Below, piece after piece: positions 16,047 through 25,081 of a stretch of 64,000 bases of DNA; the first letter of the stretch is position 1; each line of letters starts with the position of its first letter. The notes beneath the pieces are model-generated. The model was not told the origin of the DNA. It saw nothing but the letters and a program-made list of their open reading frames with translations, and ran no database searches. Source of the DNA: an uncultured Methanobrevibacter sp. (GTDB lineage: Archaea; Methanobacteriota; Methanobacteria; Methanobacteriales; Methanobacteriaceae); the NCBI RefSeq assembly GCF_902774605.1, contig NZ_CACYJE010000010.1, positions 1-64,000 on the forward strand. The letters run 5' to 3'. The position numbers and the translations under genes were made by a program.

Positions 16047-16898
16047 TTATTTTCCCATCATTTTATTTTGATATCTTTCTGTGAAATAATTAGTTAAAAA
16101 TGTAATAATCAATACAATAATCACTAGAACGGCTGCAGTTCCAAAGGCATTAGGTAAAGAAATGCCTTCAGTTGCTAAAATATACAAATGAAGCGGCAAT
16201 GGCCTACCCGGATCGAGTATTGAAATTGGCATGGTAATGGATGAGCCTACAGCATACATTACAGCGGCTGCTTCAGAAATTGCTCTTGTCATTCCCAATA
16301 TTATTCCAGTGACAATTCCGGAAAGTGCTGCAGGCAGGACAACTTTATAAATGGTCTGCCATTTTGTAGCGCCCAATCCATAACTTCCTTCTACATATAT
16401 GCTTGGCACTGAGCGTATAGATACTTCTGAAACTTGAAATATTGTTGGAATCCCCATAATAGCTAAAACTAAACTGGCTGAAAATATGGACCATCCCAAA
16501 TTTAAAAATATGACAAAAAAAGATAATCCAAACAAACCATACACTATTGAAGGAATTGAAGCTAATATTTCGGCTCCAAAACGTATTATCCTAGTTAATT
16601 TTCCATCATTTGCATATTCCACCATATAAATAGCAGCACCTACTCCCAATGGAGTGGATATTAAAACTGAAAGCAAAGTTACATATAAACTTGATACGAT
16701 TATTGGAAATATCCCGCCTGATGCACCCTGATTTTCAACTTGACCGAAAATAAATTCTAAATTTATTACCGGAAGGCCCTTAATTAAAATATATGCTAAA
16801 ATAATTACCAGAATTGTTAAGGTAATAATTCCTGAAAGTAGAAATATTGAATTCATTATTTTTTGAGAAATTTTTGCAGATATAAAATTAAAATTCAT
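16047..16898 (-). CDS. pstA: Phosphate ABC transporter permease PstA
   Basis: A 283-residue membrane protein with six predicted helices, the first at about residues 17-40 and the last near the C-terminus ([15 protein letters not shown]). The cytoplasmic coupling loop is visible as [26 protein letters not shown]-type sequence (EASYGLGATxWQT motif), which docks onto PstB. Together with PstC it forms the channel for inorganic phosphate. A clear ribosome-binding site (GGAGGT) precedes the ATG at 16898, which sits 21 bases behind pstC. Confidence 0.95.
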   Translation of the reverse strand: MNFNFISAKISQKIMNSIFLLSGIITLTILVIILAYILIKGLPVINLEFIFGQVENQGASGGIFPIIVSSLYVTLLSVLISTPLGVGAAIYMVEYANDGKLTRIIRFGAEILASIPSIVYGLFGLSFFVIFLNLGWSIFSASLVLAIMGIPTIFQVSEVSIRSVPSIYVEGSYGLGATKWQTIYKVVLPAALSGIVTGIILGMTRAISEAAAVMYAVGSSITMPISILDPGRPLPLHLYILATEGISLPNAFGTAAVLVIIVLIITFLTNYFTERYQNKMMGK

Positions 16899-16919
16899 TT
16901 TTCATACCTCCTTTTGTAT

Positions 16920-17795
16920 TCATAATGTTCCTCCACCAATATCCATACTGTATTTCCTTTGAATATGATTTGCAATAATTAACAATGAAATAATTACTAT
17001 AAACAGCACGACTGCAGTAGCAAATAAAGCATTATAATGAATGCCGATTGCATAATTCATTTCCAATGCGATATTTGAGGTCAAAGTTCTAGCAGGACTT
17101 AAAATCGATGCTGGTATTTTTGCAACATTGCCTATGACCATTAGTACAGCCAATGTTTCACCCACAGCCCTGCCCATTCCTAAAATAATTGAGGTAATAA
17201 TGCCCGGCAGTGCTGATGGAAAAACAACTCTACGAATTGTTTGCCAGTTTGTTGCTCCTAAACCTAAAGATGCTTCTTTGTAATCCTGCGGAACTGCTCT
17301 TAATGAATCATAAGAAACCGAAATTATAGTCGGCAAAATCATGATGGACAATATGATTGCTGCAGTAAGTATGCCGAAGCCAGTTCCCCCAAATTGAGAT
17401 CTTATAAATGGGACTAATAAAATTAGACCAAAAAATCCAAAAACAACAGAAGGGATTCCAGATAATGTTTGAATAACGGGTTTTAAAAACTTTCTAACTT
17501 TACTGCTTGCAACTTCTGCCATAAATATTGCGCATGAAAGAGATAAAGGAACTGACATTAAAAGTGCAATGAATGTAACATATAATGATCCAATTATCAT
17601 TGCAAATACACCAAATTGCCCTTCATTTGGCGCCCAGATATTTCCAAATAAAAATTGGGCGATTCCATATTCCTGTATTGCAGGGAAAGCCTCGATAAAT
17701 ATAAAACTTATTATAAGTAAAATCACCAAACAAGAGAATAATGCAATAATAAACAATGATTTCTCCATTATTGTTTCAGATGTAAGTTTAGACAT
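16920..17795 (-). CDS. pstC: Phosphate ABC transporter permease PstC
   Basis: A 291-residue membrane protein. I start it at ATG 17795 ([12 protein letters not shown]) because GGAGGGA lies 7 bases upstream; an in-frame ATG at 17858 would place this site inside the gene. It has about six helices and the permease coupling motif [20 protein letters not shown] near residue 195. It partners PstA to move phosphate across the membrane. It lies 95 bases behind pstS, a gap larger than the others in the operon, which may allow separate control of the abundant binding protein. Confidence 0.94.
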   Translation of the reverse strand: MSKLTSETIMEKSLFIIALFSCLVILLIISFIFIEAFPAIQEYGIAQFLFGNIWAPNEGQFGVFAMIIGSLYVTFIALLMSVPLSLSCAIFMAEVASSKVRKFLKPVIQTLSGIPSVVFGFFGLILLVPFIRSQFGGTGFGILTAAIILSIMILPTIISVSYDSLRAVPQDYKEASLGLGATNWQTIRRVVFPSALPGIITSIILGMGRAVGETLAVLMVIGNVAKIPASILSPARTLTSNIALEMNYAIGIHYNALFATAVVLFIVIISLLIIANHIQRKYSMDIGGGTL

Positions 17796-17890
17796 GTTAA
17801 ATCCCTCCAGTATAAAAAAATTAAGAATAAAAAATATAATGAAAACATTAGTTATCATATTTATTTTTTAAATTCCTGTTGTCGGGTTAT

Positions 17891-18706
17891 TTATTTTGAT
17901 TTGATAATTTTTTCTCCTTTTAAAACATTATCTGCTTCAGTGCTATTTATCCAGTCGATAAAGTCTTTTAGATCACCTGATGGTTCTCCTTTAACAAGGA
18001 ATAAAAATGGTCTTTTTAATTCATAAGAACCGTCTGCGATACTTTCAGTGCTTGGAGCTACTCCTTCGATACTTAAAGATTTCACATCATCAGACATGTG
18101 TGCGAATGAAACAAAACCAATAGCGTTTTCATCTTGTTTGACAGATTGTTTTACAGCTTCAGTTGAACTTTGAACAATGGCATCACTTTTGATTTTTGTA
18201 TTTCCCATTACAATACTTTTAAATGCATCTAAAGTACCTGATCCCTCTTCACGGACTATAACATGGATTTTACTATCATTTCCACCAACTTCTTTCCAGT
18301 TGGTGATTTTTCCGGAAAATATGTCTTTTAATTGGGTACTAGTTAAATCTGATACATCATTATTTCTGTTAACAGCTAATACAATTCCATCCTGACCAAG
18401 TTCATATTCTTTTAATCCTTCTTTTTCATTATCGTCCAATTCTTTTGAACTTGTACCAATTTCTGCGCTTCCTTCATGGGCACTTTTAATGCCTACGCTA
18501 GATCCTCCACCTTGAACATTAATGTTTGCATTGGGGTGAGTAATTTTATATTCTTCTACTAGTTTTTCAGCTACTGGTTGTACAGATGTGGAACCTACTA
18601 TATCAATTCTTTCGGAGCTTCCAAATCCTGAAAATAGTAAAATTCCACTCATAATGATTAACACGGTTGCAATAACAATAACTGCAATTCTATGGTTCTT
18701 TTTCAT
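17891..18706 (-). CDS. pstS: Phosphate-binding protein PstS
   Basis: A 271-residue extracytoplasmic solute-binding protein. An N-terminal hydrophobic segment ([19 protein letters not shown]) serves as signal or membrane anchor; I see no lipobox cysteine, so it is probably tethered by the uncleaved helix. The ligand-binding signatures GSTSVQPV (about residue 38), GGGSSVGI and [11 protein letters not shown] are those that hydrogen-bond phosphate in PstS. It is the first gene of the pst operon and should be the most expressed. A TATA-like AATAATATAAAAA lies about 60 bases upstream. Confidence 0.95.
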   Translation of the reverse strand: MKKNHRIAVIVIATVLIIMSGILLFSGFGSSERIDIVGSTSVQPVAEKLVEEYKITHPNANINVQGGGSSVGIKSAHEGSAEIGTSSKELDDNEKEGLKEYELGQDGIVLAVNRNNDVSDLTSTQLKDIFSGKITNWKEVGGNDSKIHVIVREEGSGTLDAFKSIVMGNTKIKSDAIVQSSTEAVKQSVKQDENAIGFVSFAHMSDDVKSLSIEGVAPSTESIADGSYELKRPFLFLVKGEPSGDLKDFIDWINSTEADNVLKGEKIIKSK

Positions 18707-19183
18707 TTATTTTGCCTCTTTGTAATTGATTAAATGTAGGATCTGATTTTCTCCTACAATTTGAAAGTCTTTTTTTATATTATTTAAGTGTTACTATTTA
18801 GTGAAATAAAATTCCTATAATGTGAATAATAAATGATGGGGCATTTAATAAAAAAATAAAAAAATACCTAAAAAACGAACAGATTTTTTGCTGAAGAAAA
18901 AATAAGCATCATTTGAAAAGTAACTTCGCGGTAATTTTCTTTTTTCCAAAATTAACATGATTTGTAATTTATCAATTGTATACTCAACATGAATGTGAAC
19001 ATTAAATTTCCCAGGTATTCTGCGATATTAATTAACCTGAACAATTTCAGCTTATGATGGATGACTCCTCAATGCTAACAGCAAAATGGATGATGATACC
19101 AAACATCACAATCCAAAGCCAATTGAGTTTTAGAGTTGTTTTCATATATTAAAAATGAATGCCAGACTGAAACACACCGCTCA
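18707..19183. other. Intergenic region between pstS and broken membrane genes
   Basis: It holds the pst promoter (TATA-like box on the minus strand near 18780). Between about 19020 and 19150 the minus strand has a short frame (MKTTLKLNWLWIVMFG) ending after some 30 codons that looks like debris of a membrane protein gene. I see nothing else I can support. Confidence 0.4.
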
Positions 19184-19647
19184 CTAAACTAACATATCTA
19201 CCATTGCATATCCCATATAAGAAGATAAAATAACTAATATTGTAAATATAATCACGCGCAATCTGTCTTCTTTAAACTCAGTTTCATTTCCGATCAGGCC
19301 AATTCCAACATACCCTATAAAAACTGTACCTATTGATAAAATTTCAATTTGAGACACATAATATAAAACAAAATGTGAAGTAGGCATTGCGGGAAATGCT
19401 ACAATAATGCCTATTATAATAATAAAGATAATTGATGGAATTTTAATTGGTAATTTTCGTTCTAAAAAAACGCTTAAAAGGACAATAGATGATAAAATCA
19501 CTATTCCACCTAAAGAATCTGATATGGATGTTTATAACCCGCACAATTACCAATTACTGTGATAATTGAAAATATGGTTAAAAGCAAAATCCAATTTAAA
19601 ATGCCCTCTGATGTCATTTCAGTTATTTCATCGATTAAATCAGACAT
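19184..19647 (-). pseudogene. Frameshifted small membrane protein, partner of DUF3100 gene
   Basis: The frame opens at ATG 19647 (MSDLIDEITEMTSEGI) and runs through one hydrophobic segment to GNCAGYK, where a single missing base in a short A-run near 19530 shifts it out of frame. The second frame continues with TSISDSLGGIVILSS and three to four more membrane helices to the stop at 19184. Joined, it would be about 155 residues with four or five helices. It lies directly behind the DUF3100 gene, with overlapping ends, so the two probably formed one membrane system. A sequencing error in a homopolymer cannot be excluded. Confidence 0.6.
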
Positions 19648-20486
19648 TCATTCTTCCTCATTTTTGGTTATATCTTTTCTTCCGATTTTTGGTTCTAAAA
19701 TTGTATATAATTTTTCAGTGAATGGCAGAGCCAAAAACATGACGATATATATTCCCGCAGAAAAGGACAACAAATTACTGAATCCTGCAAATGCTTCAAT
19801 TTGAGTTTCTAAACCGGGAAATGCCGCAAGTGTGGGTCCAAGAGAAGCAGCATTCATACTTGCACTGCCTACTCCACTTGCCATTGCAAATGCAAAAGGA
19901 TGTAATGGTAGAATTGAAACACTAATACTTGTTAAAAAATGAATACAGTTCCAATTATTGTTCCGACTATGAATAGTGCAAATATCCCTCTTGCTTCAGG
20001 AGAATTAAATCCATACTTGTCAACAACAACTGCAACTTCAGGTTCACGGCAAATGGAATTTGTCAAGCCAATTGATTCTCGTTTAAATCCTAAAAGTAAG
20101 GCTACAGGAAGTGCGATTAAAATTGTTGCAAGGTGCCCTAACTCCTGTAACATTAATGCAGGCCCCATTTCCAATAATAAATGTATTGATTGACCGCTGG
20201 ATATTGCTAATTTTGCGATTAAAATTCCAATGAAAAGCATTATGGCACCTTCAGCAATTCTGGATTGTTTTCTTTGGATCCATTTTATTGGTTTTGCAAG
20301 GTAGCATATTAAGCCTAAAATCATTGTGTATAACAAGGGCATTACTGAAACTGTAACCCCTTTTGTAGGGGTTATTTCAATTGGACCGATATACATTGCA
20401 ACAATTGTCAAAAAAAGCACAGTTAAATGGGTGGAAATTTCCTTTTGAATATTATATATTGTGATATAAATATTAATTAATAGCAA
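19648..20486 (-). pseudogene. Frameshifted DUF3100-family membrane protein
   Basis: The first frame (20486 to 19932) covers helices 1-6 and includes the conserved stretches GPALMLQELGHLATI, LPVALLLGFKRESIGLT and CREPEVAVVVDKYGFNSPEARG that mark DUF3100. At IIGTVF a T-run (near 19930) breaks the frame. The rest (LPLHPFAFAMASGVGSASM and on to KNEEE, ending at 19648) follows in another frame. A repaired protein would be about 280 residues with some nine helices. The family is an uncharacterised transporter-like group. Both this gene and its partner carry one frameshift each, which fits decay of a no longer needed system, or two homopolymer errors. Confidence 0.7.
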
Positions 20487-20972
20487 TTTTTTTATCTTAA
20501 CATTAATGGACGTTTTTGAATAGTGGTCTGATTTTAAACTAAGATATAATAAAGTATTTTTTTTGAGAATGATTTTAAGGAGTATTTGTGATGAATATTG
20601 CCTATGATTCTTCCTATTTCTTATTCAAGACATATTAAAACTCTTACATTTTTTTGTTTCATTTAAATATATTTTTCATTATTTTCTATTCTCATTATTG
20701 GAATTGTTAAGTTTATTAATATTTTTTTCAATTAATTTGATTCACTTTTTATGAATGAAAATTCACATTTTAGCAAAGTTTAAATAAGTCTAAAATCATT
20801 GTTTTAATTAAGTGAATATGAAAATATTTGCATTCAAAAAATCTGGATTATCCTAAAGATGAATAATGCATATTAATTAAATTAAATGAGGAATGGATAT
20901 TGAGTATATAAAATACAGATAAAACAGTCACTGTTTATTTAATTTTTTATTTTAAATATTGGAGAGGATTTT
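20487..20972. other. Intergenic region with promoter of the PhoU-type regulator
   Basis: No gene is visible. A TATA box (GAGTATATAAAATAC, about 20902-20916) fits as promoter of the plus-strand gene at 20973, with a ribosome-binding site (GGAGAGG) just before the ATG. The rest is AT-rich with long T-runs. Confidence 0.5.
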
Positions 20973-21860
20973 ATGGCACGGAGTGATAAAACATTAGAAG
21001 ATATCTTGGATGTTATTTTTTATGATAAACCTTCTACTCAAGATGAAATTGCAGATAAATTAAGAATTAGCCGTAGATATGTTACTCAGTTACTTAAACC
21101 ATTGATTGAAGAAGACATTGTCAAAAGGGCATATGTCATTGATTTAAATAAATATGATGAAAAATATGGTTCTTCAAATCCAATTTTTAACATCAAACAG
21201 CATTCCGCCTTTTTCTTAATTGAAAACATGTTAGGCAGCATGAGCGGACATGTTAAGGAACAGGTCCAAATGTCTTTTGATGCTATTTTAAATAATGATA
21301 AGAAATTAGCGGAAGAAGCTTTAAAATTAGATTTTACAACAAATAACATGTTTGAAAAAGTTCGTTCCTCTGTTGAAACTGTTGTTGATGTTGATCCTCA
21401 TTCCAAACTTTCTAAAATCTTGTTATTCAGCGAGGCAGCATACAATTACGAGCGCATTGGGGATTATTCCGGCCATATTGCAAAATTTGTTATCAATGAG
21501 AAGTCCCCCGTTGATGATGAACTTTTAAAGATATTAAAAAAAATGCATAAATATTCACAAAGGTCTATTTCATATGCAACTGATGCTTTTATTAAAGGTA
21601 GTATAGAATTACGTGGAGATTTGATGGATACGGAAGAAAAAATTCATGAAAACCAACAGAAAGCCATGAATCTCATAGCTAATCAGATGGTTGAAACTTC
21701 TTTTGATGATGTTGAAATGTCGAATTATTATATTTACATATCACGTGTTGTGAAATCATTCGAAAGAATGGGGGATATCTCAGTGGAAATCATGGATTTG
21801 GCTCTTGAATTCCATAAGGATATTCCAAGATCAACTACTCCACGTTCATTCAGGGAATAA
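20973..21860 (+). CDS. HTH-PhoU phosphate-responsive regulator
   Basis: A 295-residue protein. Residues 5-65 form a winged helix-turn-helix (STQDEIADKLRISRRYVTQLLKPLIEEDIVKR), and residues 80-285 carry two PhoU repeats (YNYERIGDYSGHIAKF and KSFERMGDISVEIMDL, each with the E-R-x-G-D motif that binds metal). Archaeal proteins of this build are thought to act as transcriptional regulators of phosphate uptake. The nearby pst operon is the obvious target, though here the two are separated by broken genes and read in opposite directions. The start is supported by GGAGAGG 5 to 10 bases upstream. Confidence 0.85.
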   Translation: MARSDKTLEDILDVIFYDKPSTQDEIADKLRISRRYVTQLLKPLIEEDIVKRAYVIDLNKYDEKYGSSNPIFNIKQHSAFFLIENMLGSMSGHVKEQVQMSFDAILNNDKKLAEEALKLDFTTNNMFEKVRSSVETVVDVDPHSKLSKILLFSEAAYNYERIGDYSGHIAKFVINEKSPVDDELLKILKKMHKYSQRSISYATDAFIKGSIELRGDLMDTEEKIHENQQKAMNLIANQMVETSFDDVEMSNYYIYISRVVKSFERMGDISVEIMDLALEFHKDIPRSTTPRSFRE

Positions 21861-22059
21861 TTTATTTCATTGAATCATTCTGGGAAAAGTGTTGAATTAA
21901 TAACTCTCATATTTTCAAAATATGATTAATTGGAAATAGAGATTAAATTAAAGTTTCAGTGCTGGAAATCGATAAGTATAGGAACTTTTTTATAAGTTTT
22001 ATACGAACAAAAGTTAATTTTATTATTGATGGTGAAGATATAGTATTTTATAAATTGTC

Positions 22060-22390
22060 CACGGAAAAGTGGTAAGTAATCGAAAATCCGATTTCTTACT
22101 TTTAGTAATATTATAAAAGTCAATAATTTTCATAATTATTTTTAAAAATAGAGTAGTTGGTGTTTATTTTGGTTGAGGAGAGTTAATAAACACCACGACT
22201 TGTTTTTTGGAAAATTTTTGGCAGATAAATTTTCCTGTGTATTAAATTAGAAAATTGTGGAAAGCTAATTTAATACTATATTTATATTTTGGAGATTGTA
22301 TTATTATTGTTGAAAATCTTTTCACTTTTCCCATTAGAAAATTTTATCAGATAAAAAGTTCTAATAGTTACCTGTGAGAGTAAAAGTGTG
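22060..22390 (-). ncRNA. Candidate non-coding RNA with four regularly spaced long hairpins
   Basis: No frame here looks coding, yet there are four strong stem-loops 75 to 90 bases apart: 22072-22082 with 22089-22099 (one mismatch); 22158-22168 with 22185-22195 (11 bp, perfect); 22239-22250 with 22265-22276 (12 bp, perfect); and a nested stem 22323-22329/22382-22388 enclosing 22333-22339/22359-22365. The minus strand is suggested because TATA boxes reading leftward (TTTATATAC) lie at 22491-22499 and 22579-22587 and would drive a transcript across the array; the neighbouring genes on both sides point into the gap and cannot explain it. It could instead be several terminators or a decayed element. 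Confidence 0.45.
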
Positions 22391-22437
22391 AGATAATTCA
22401 ACCATTATTCGACTAATAATATGTCTTGTTTAAGTGA

Positions 22438-22459
22438 AAATTTAGGCATGCCTAAATTT
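22438..22459. promoter_or_regulatory. Metal-repressor-like palindrome 1 (TTTAGG-N4-CCTAAA)
   Basis: A perfect 22-bp palindrome with the core TTTAGGCATGCCTAAA, flanked by AAGTGA and TCACTT as outer arms. The core resembles operators of DtxR-family iron or manganese repressors. It lies within the first 30 bases of a transcript predicted from the leftward TATA box at 22491-22499. Confidence 0.6.
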
Positions 22460-22506
22460 ATGTCACTTGTATAAAAGATTGTTTGTCATAGTATATAAAT
22501 GTTTCT

Positions 22507-22530
22507 AAATTTTTAGGCACACCTAAATTT
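22507..22530. promoter_or_regulatory. Metal-repressor-like palindrome 2
   Basis: The core is TTTAGGCACACCTAAA, with the same half-sites and 4-base spacing as palindrome 1. It sits between GTCATAG (22485-22491) and CTATGAC (22531-22537), which form a wider inverted repeat. A separate palindrome TAACACGTGTTA follows at 22546-22557. Confidence 0.6.
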
Positions 22531-22631
22531 CTATGACCTAACACTTAACACGTGTTATATAATAATAGTGCAAAAAAGTATATAAATATTTTGGTAAAAC
22601 TAAAAAAAAGAGTAAAAAAGGAAGAAAAAAT

Positions 22632-22901
22632 TTACATTAATCTTCCGACACCAGTAATTTCGAAACTGGCAACGCCTTCAATGCCTTGAACCATTTCTTC
22701 AACAGGTTCAGATCCGCCTTCACCATCTTCAGTGATGAACTGTAAGATAATTGCAACTAAACCAAATGCAATTGGTTCTTCACTCATTTCATGAAGTTTA
22801 GCTCCTTCTGGCATTGAACTTTCAATAGTTGCTTTGATAGCTTCTAAATCCACATCAGGACTGTCTGGCATGATTTTCATAGTGGTTAATACTTCACCCA
22901 T
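22632..22901 (-). CDS. Translation elongation factor 1-beta (aEF1B)
   Basis: An 89-residue protein that matches the short archaeal nucleotide-exchange factor for EF-1A: MGEVLTTMKIMPDSPDVDLEAI at the start, EEPIAFGLVAIILQFITED in the middle, and a short closing strand (ITGVGRLM). The ferredoxin-like fold promotes release of GDP from EF-1A during translation. It lies 24 bases behind a zinc-finger gene and mfnE, an order also known in Methanocaldococcus jannaschii (MJ0459 beside MJ0458). The ribosome-binding site is GGAGGAATT. Confidence 0.93.
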   Translation of the reverse strand: MGEVLTTMKIMPDSPDVDLEAIKATIESSMPEGAKLHEMSEEPIAFGLVAIILQFITEDGEGGSEPVEEMVQGIEGVASFEITGVGRLM

Positions 22902-22925
22902 TCTAATTCCTCCATTATTTTAAAC

Positions 22926-23087
22926 TTATGGTCCCTCGAAACCGCATTCACATTTGTAAGCGTGACCAAAGGTACGGCATTTTTCACATCTTGCTATTTT
23001 TGCTCCACAGATTGGGCATTCGAATTCTACGAACGGTCCAGTTAGTGGAATTTCTTGTTTACAACTAATACATTCTACTTCTTTCAT
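22926..23087 (-). CDS. Small zinc-finger protein (HVO_2753 type)
   Basis: A 53-residue protein with four Cys pairs: ECISC, ECPIC, RCEKC and KCECG, the pattern of the archaeal two-zinc mini-protein family to which haloarchaeal HVO_2753 belongs. Members often lie beside aEF1B, as here. A role in translation or RNA binding is suspected in the family but unproven. Its ATG overlaps the TGA of mfnE by four bases (ATGA), so it is translated with its neighbours. Confidence 0.88.
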   Translation of the reverse strand: MKEVECISCKQEIPLTGPFVEFECPICGAKIARCEKCRTFGHAYKCECGFEGP

Positions 23088-23758
23088 TTTAAATCACCTA
23101 TGATATGTGTGTAATCGAAGTTATAATCATTTATATTATCATCTATTAAAGACAAAACCCTTTCTGGGTACTTCCCATTCACAACATAACAATCAGACCC
23201 GAACTTTAATAAAAGAGACGGCAGCATTACATCAATCGATGACTCTTGAAAAGTTAGTAAAGTTTTTGCATCGATTTTACTTATGAATGTTGAACCTGGC
23301 TCTTTCGGTTCTTGGGTATATATACCATTTACATTTGTTACTATTAAAAGGTTTGCATTTAGGAGGTGCGCCACATAGGCTGCAATCGAATCTGAAGTCA
23401 CATCCCAGCTGCACTCGAATGGATCTTCGCTTCTTAAAAAGTCTGAAACAATGAATATTGGAGTCAAACCATCATCGGACAATTCCTTAACCTCGTCGAT
23501 TGTATATGCCAGTCCGGTCGAGTCAACCTTGTCATTCACGAGCTTTGCTGTGATGTCCATGCAATCTATTGCTGTCCAGTGGTTGGCCTCTTCTGTGAAG
23601 TTCATTTCATCATCGTATTTGCGTATCAGGTTTGCAAACTCCCCTCCTCCAAGTATTATTGCAGAGTTGGTGTTTTCCAGCTGTCTTGCAAGTTCTATGG
23701 CATGTTTTGGAAATAGGCTTCCCCCAATCTTAACGACCTGTTTTATGATAATAATCAC
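23084..23758 (-). CDS. mfnE: Methanofuran biosynthesis kinase MfnE (amino acid kinase fold)
   Basis: A 224-residue protein with the amino acid kinase fold: VVKIGGSLF at the N-terminus, ILGGGEFANLIR, and the nucleotide-binding LLIVTNVNGIYT. MfnE phosphorylates 5-(aminomethyl)-3-furanmethanol phosphate to the diphosphate used to build methanofuran, the first C1 carrier of methanogenesis from CO2. The assignment rests on the fold, the size and the conserved neighbourhood with aEF1B known from MJ0458/MJ0459. The start is uncertain: GTG 23758 is used here, since no ATG lies before VVKIGGS. Confidence 0.82.
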   Translation of the reverse strand: MIIIIKQVVKIGGSLFPKHAIELARQLENTNSAIILGGGEFANLIRKYDDEMNFTEEANHWTAIDCMDITAKLVNDKVDSTGLAYTIDEVKELSDDGLTPIFIVSDFLRSEDPFECSWDVTSDSIAAYVAHLLNANLLIVTNVNGIYTQEPKEPGSTFISKIDAKTLLTFQESSIDVMLPSLLLKFGSDCYVVNGKYPERVLSLIDDNINDYNFDYTHIIGDLK

Positions 23759-23803
23759 ACCTATGTTTAATTAAAAATAGCTTTGATTAAAATGACACTT
23801 GAG

Positions 23804-24142
23804 TTATAATAGCTTCAAATCCCCAGTCACTTCGTCAAGTATTTCATCCTCATCAGGCCCGAGGGCCAAAACTGTAACGCTTGATGTAGGTATCTGAGTG
23901 CGTCCGGCATCAACCACAAGATAATTGGCAATTCCCTTCTCGTCGGCCAATTTTTTAAGCTCAGTCAATTCCTCCAAAGTCTTAACCTTAAGAACAACCT
24001 TTGCATAGGCCTCATTCTCCCATTTTCTAATCTTGTCAGCAGGAGATTTCTTGTATGCTCCAATGGCACCATGGCAACATTGCGCAGCGATTTTGCCCTT
24101 GCGCATCTTTAAATCTGTCCTTACAATCATCACTTGTTTCAT
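23804..24142 (-). CDS. pth2: Peptidyl-tRNA hydrolase, archaeal type Pth2
   Basis: A 112-residue enzyme that frees tRNA from stalled peptidyl-tRNA. It shows the family motifs MVIRTDLxMxKGKIAAQCCHGA near the N-terminus (here VRTDLKMRKGKIAAQCC), WENEAYAKVVLKV in the middle, and DAGRTQIPTSSVTVLALGP near the end, including the conserved Lys, Asp and Thr residues of the active site. The length is typical. It is a single gene, 45 bases upstream of mfnE on the same strand, possibly cotranscribed. Confidence 0.95.
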   Translation of the reverse strand: MKQVMIVRTDLKMRKGKIAAQCCHGAIGAYKKSPADKIRKWENEAYAKVVLKVKTLEELTELKKLADEKGIANYLVVDAGRTQIPTSSVTVLALGPDEDEILDEVTGDLKLL

Positions 24143-24242
24143 CTTATCACAAATAACATTATGAAATTAATCATTTAAAAGTTTTACGAAAAAAATAGAT
24201 AGTAGAGATTAAGACATGAAATCACATGCCTTTAAATCTCAA

Positions 24243-24842
24243 TTACAATTTAAAGTACACCAAAATTATTGCTATAACAACAATAACTGCCGCAATTGCC
24301 AATACAACAACCATCATGTTGTCGCCAAGATTGAATCCTTGATCTTGAGGCGCTGACACATTGGTATTGTTTGCAGTGTTGTTGGTCACATTGTTTGTTT
24401 GGTTTGTGGTAGTGTTTACAACATCATCGGTTGTGGTTGCATCGCTGCTTGCTGATGCTGAACCTGCAGAACTGCCTGATGAATATCCGGAAGAGCCTGA
24501 ACTGGAACCTGAGGAGTAACCGTAGTTGCTACTTGATGAGTATCCTGAACTGCTGGAACCTGAAGAGGAACTGGAACCGGAAGATGAAGAGCTGCTTTTA
24601 GAAGTATCCGTACTTTTGGAAGTGTCCTTGCTGCTACTGGAATCAGAGCTTGAACTGGAACTTGAAGATGATCCGGAAGAGGAGCCTGAATCTGATGAAC
24701 CAGAATCTGAACCTCCTGAAGAAGAACCTGAATCTGATGAATCGGAACTTCCAGAATCTCCTGAATCAGCAAAAGCAACTCCGCAAGCAGAAATCAAAAT
24801 AACCAATGTTAGAATTAAACACATAAATTTTTTAATATCCAT
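24243..24842 (-). CDS. Ser/Gly-rich surface protein with C-terminal anchor
   Basis: A 199-residue protein. A signal peptide (MDIKKFMCLILTLVILISACGVAFA) is followed by about 110 residues of nearly pure Ser, Gly and Asp, with SSGYSSSSNYGYSSGSS-like repeats, then a Thr/Asn/Val-rich stretch with several NxT sites (NTTTNQTNNVTNN) and one membrane helix (MMVVVLAIAAVIVVIAIILVYF). This is the build of a glycosylated stalk tethered to the membrane. It is alone, with no partner. The Ser codons are varied, so it is not a simple microsatellite. No function can be named. Confidence 0.75.
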   Translation of the reverse strand: MDIKKFMCLILTLVILISACGVAFADSGDSGSSDSSDSGSSSGGSDSGSSDSGSSSGSSSSSSSSSDSSSSKDTSKSTDTSKSSSSSSGSSSSSGSSSSGYSSSSNYGYSSGSSSGSSGYSSGSSAGSASASSDATTTDDVVNTTTNQTNNVTNNTANNTNVSAPQDQGFNLGDNMMVVVLAIAAVIVVIAIILVYFKL

Positions 24843-25081
24843 TTAATCACCCATAATTATTGATTCTTAATCACTTTTAACTTAAAAATTATTTTTATGT
24901 AATTAAAAATTTCAAATTTATTATTTAAAACCTTTACCCTAAATCGATTAAAATTCCATAAAACCCAACCACTCAAAACCGGAAACATTGAAAATATCCT
25001 CGCAAACAGCAATTTTTACAATAGTTTAATTAATCAGTAACGACATAATTATTAATGATTATATTTTTACATGTGATTATA

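Noticed and set aside
24243-24846. Acidic 106-codon plus-strand frame and 120-codon minus-strand frame over the Ser-rich gene
   Set aside because: They are mirror and shifted images of the Ser codon repeats; the signal peptide and membrane helix exist only in the annotated frame.
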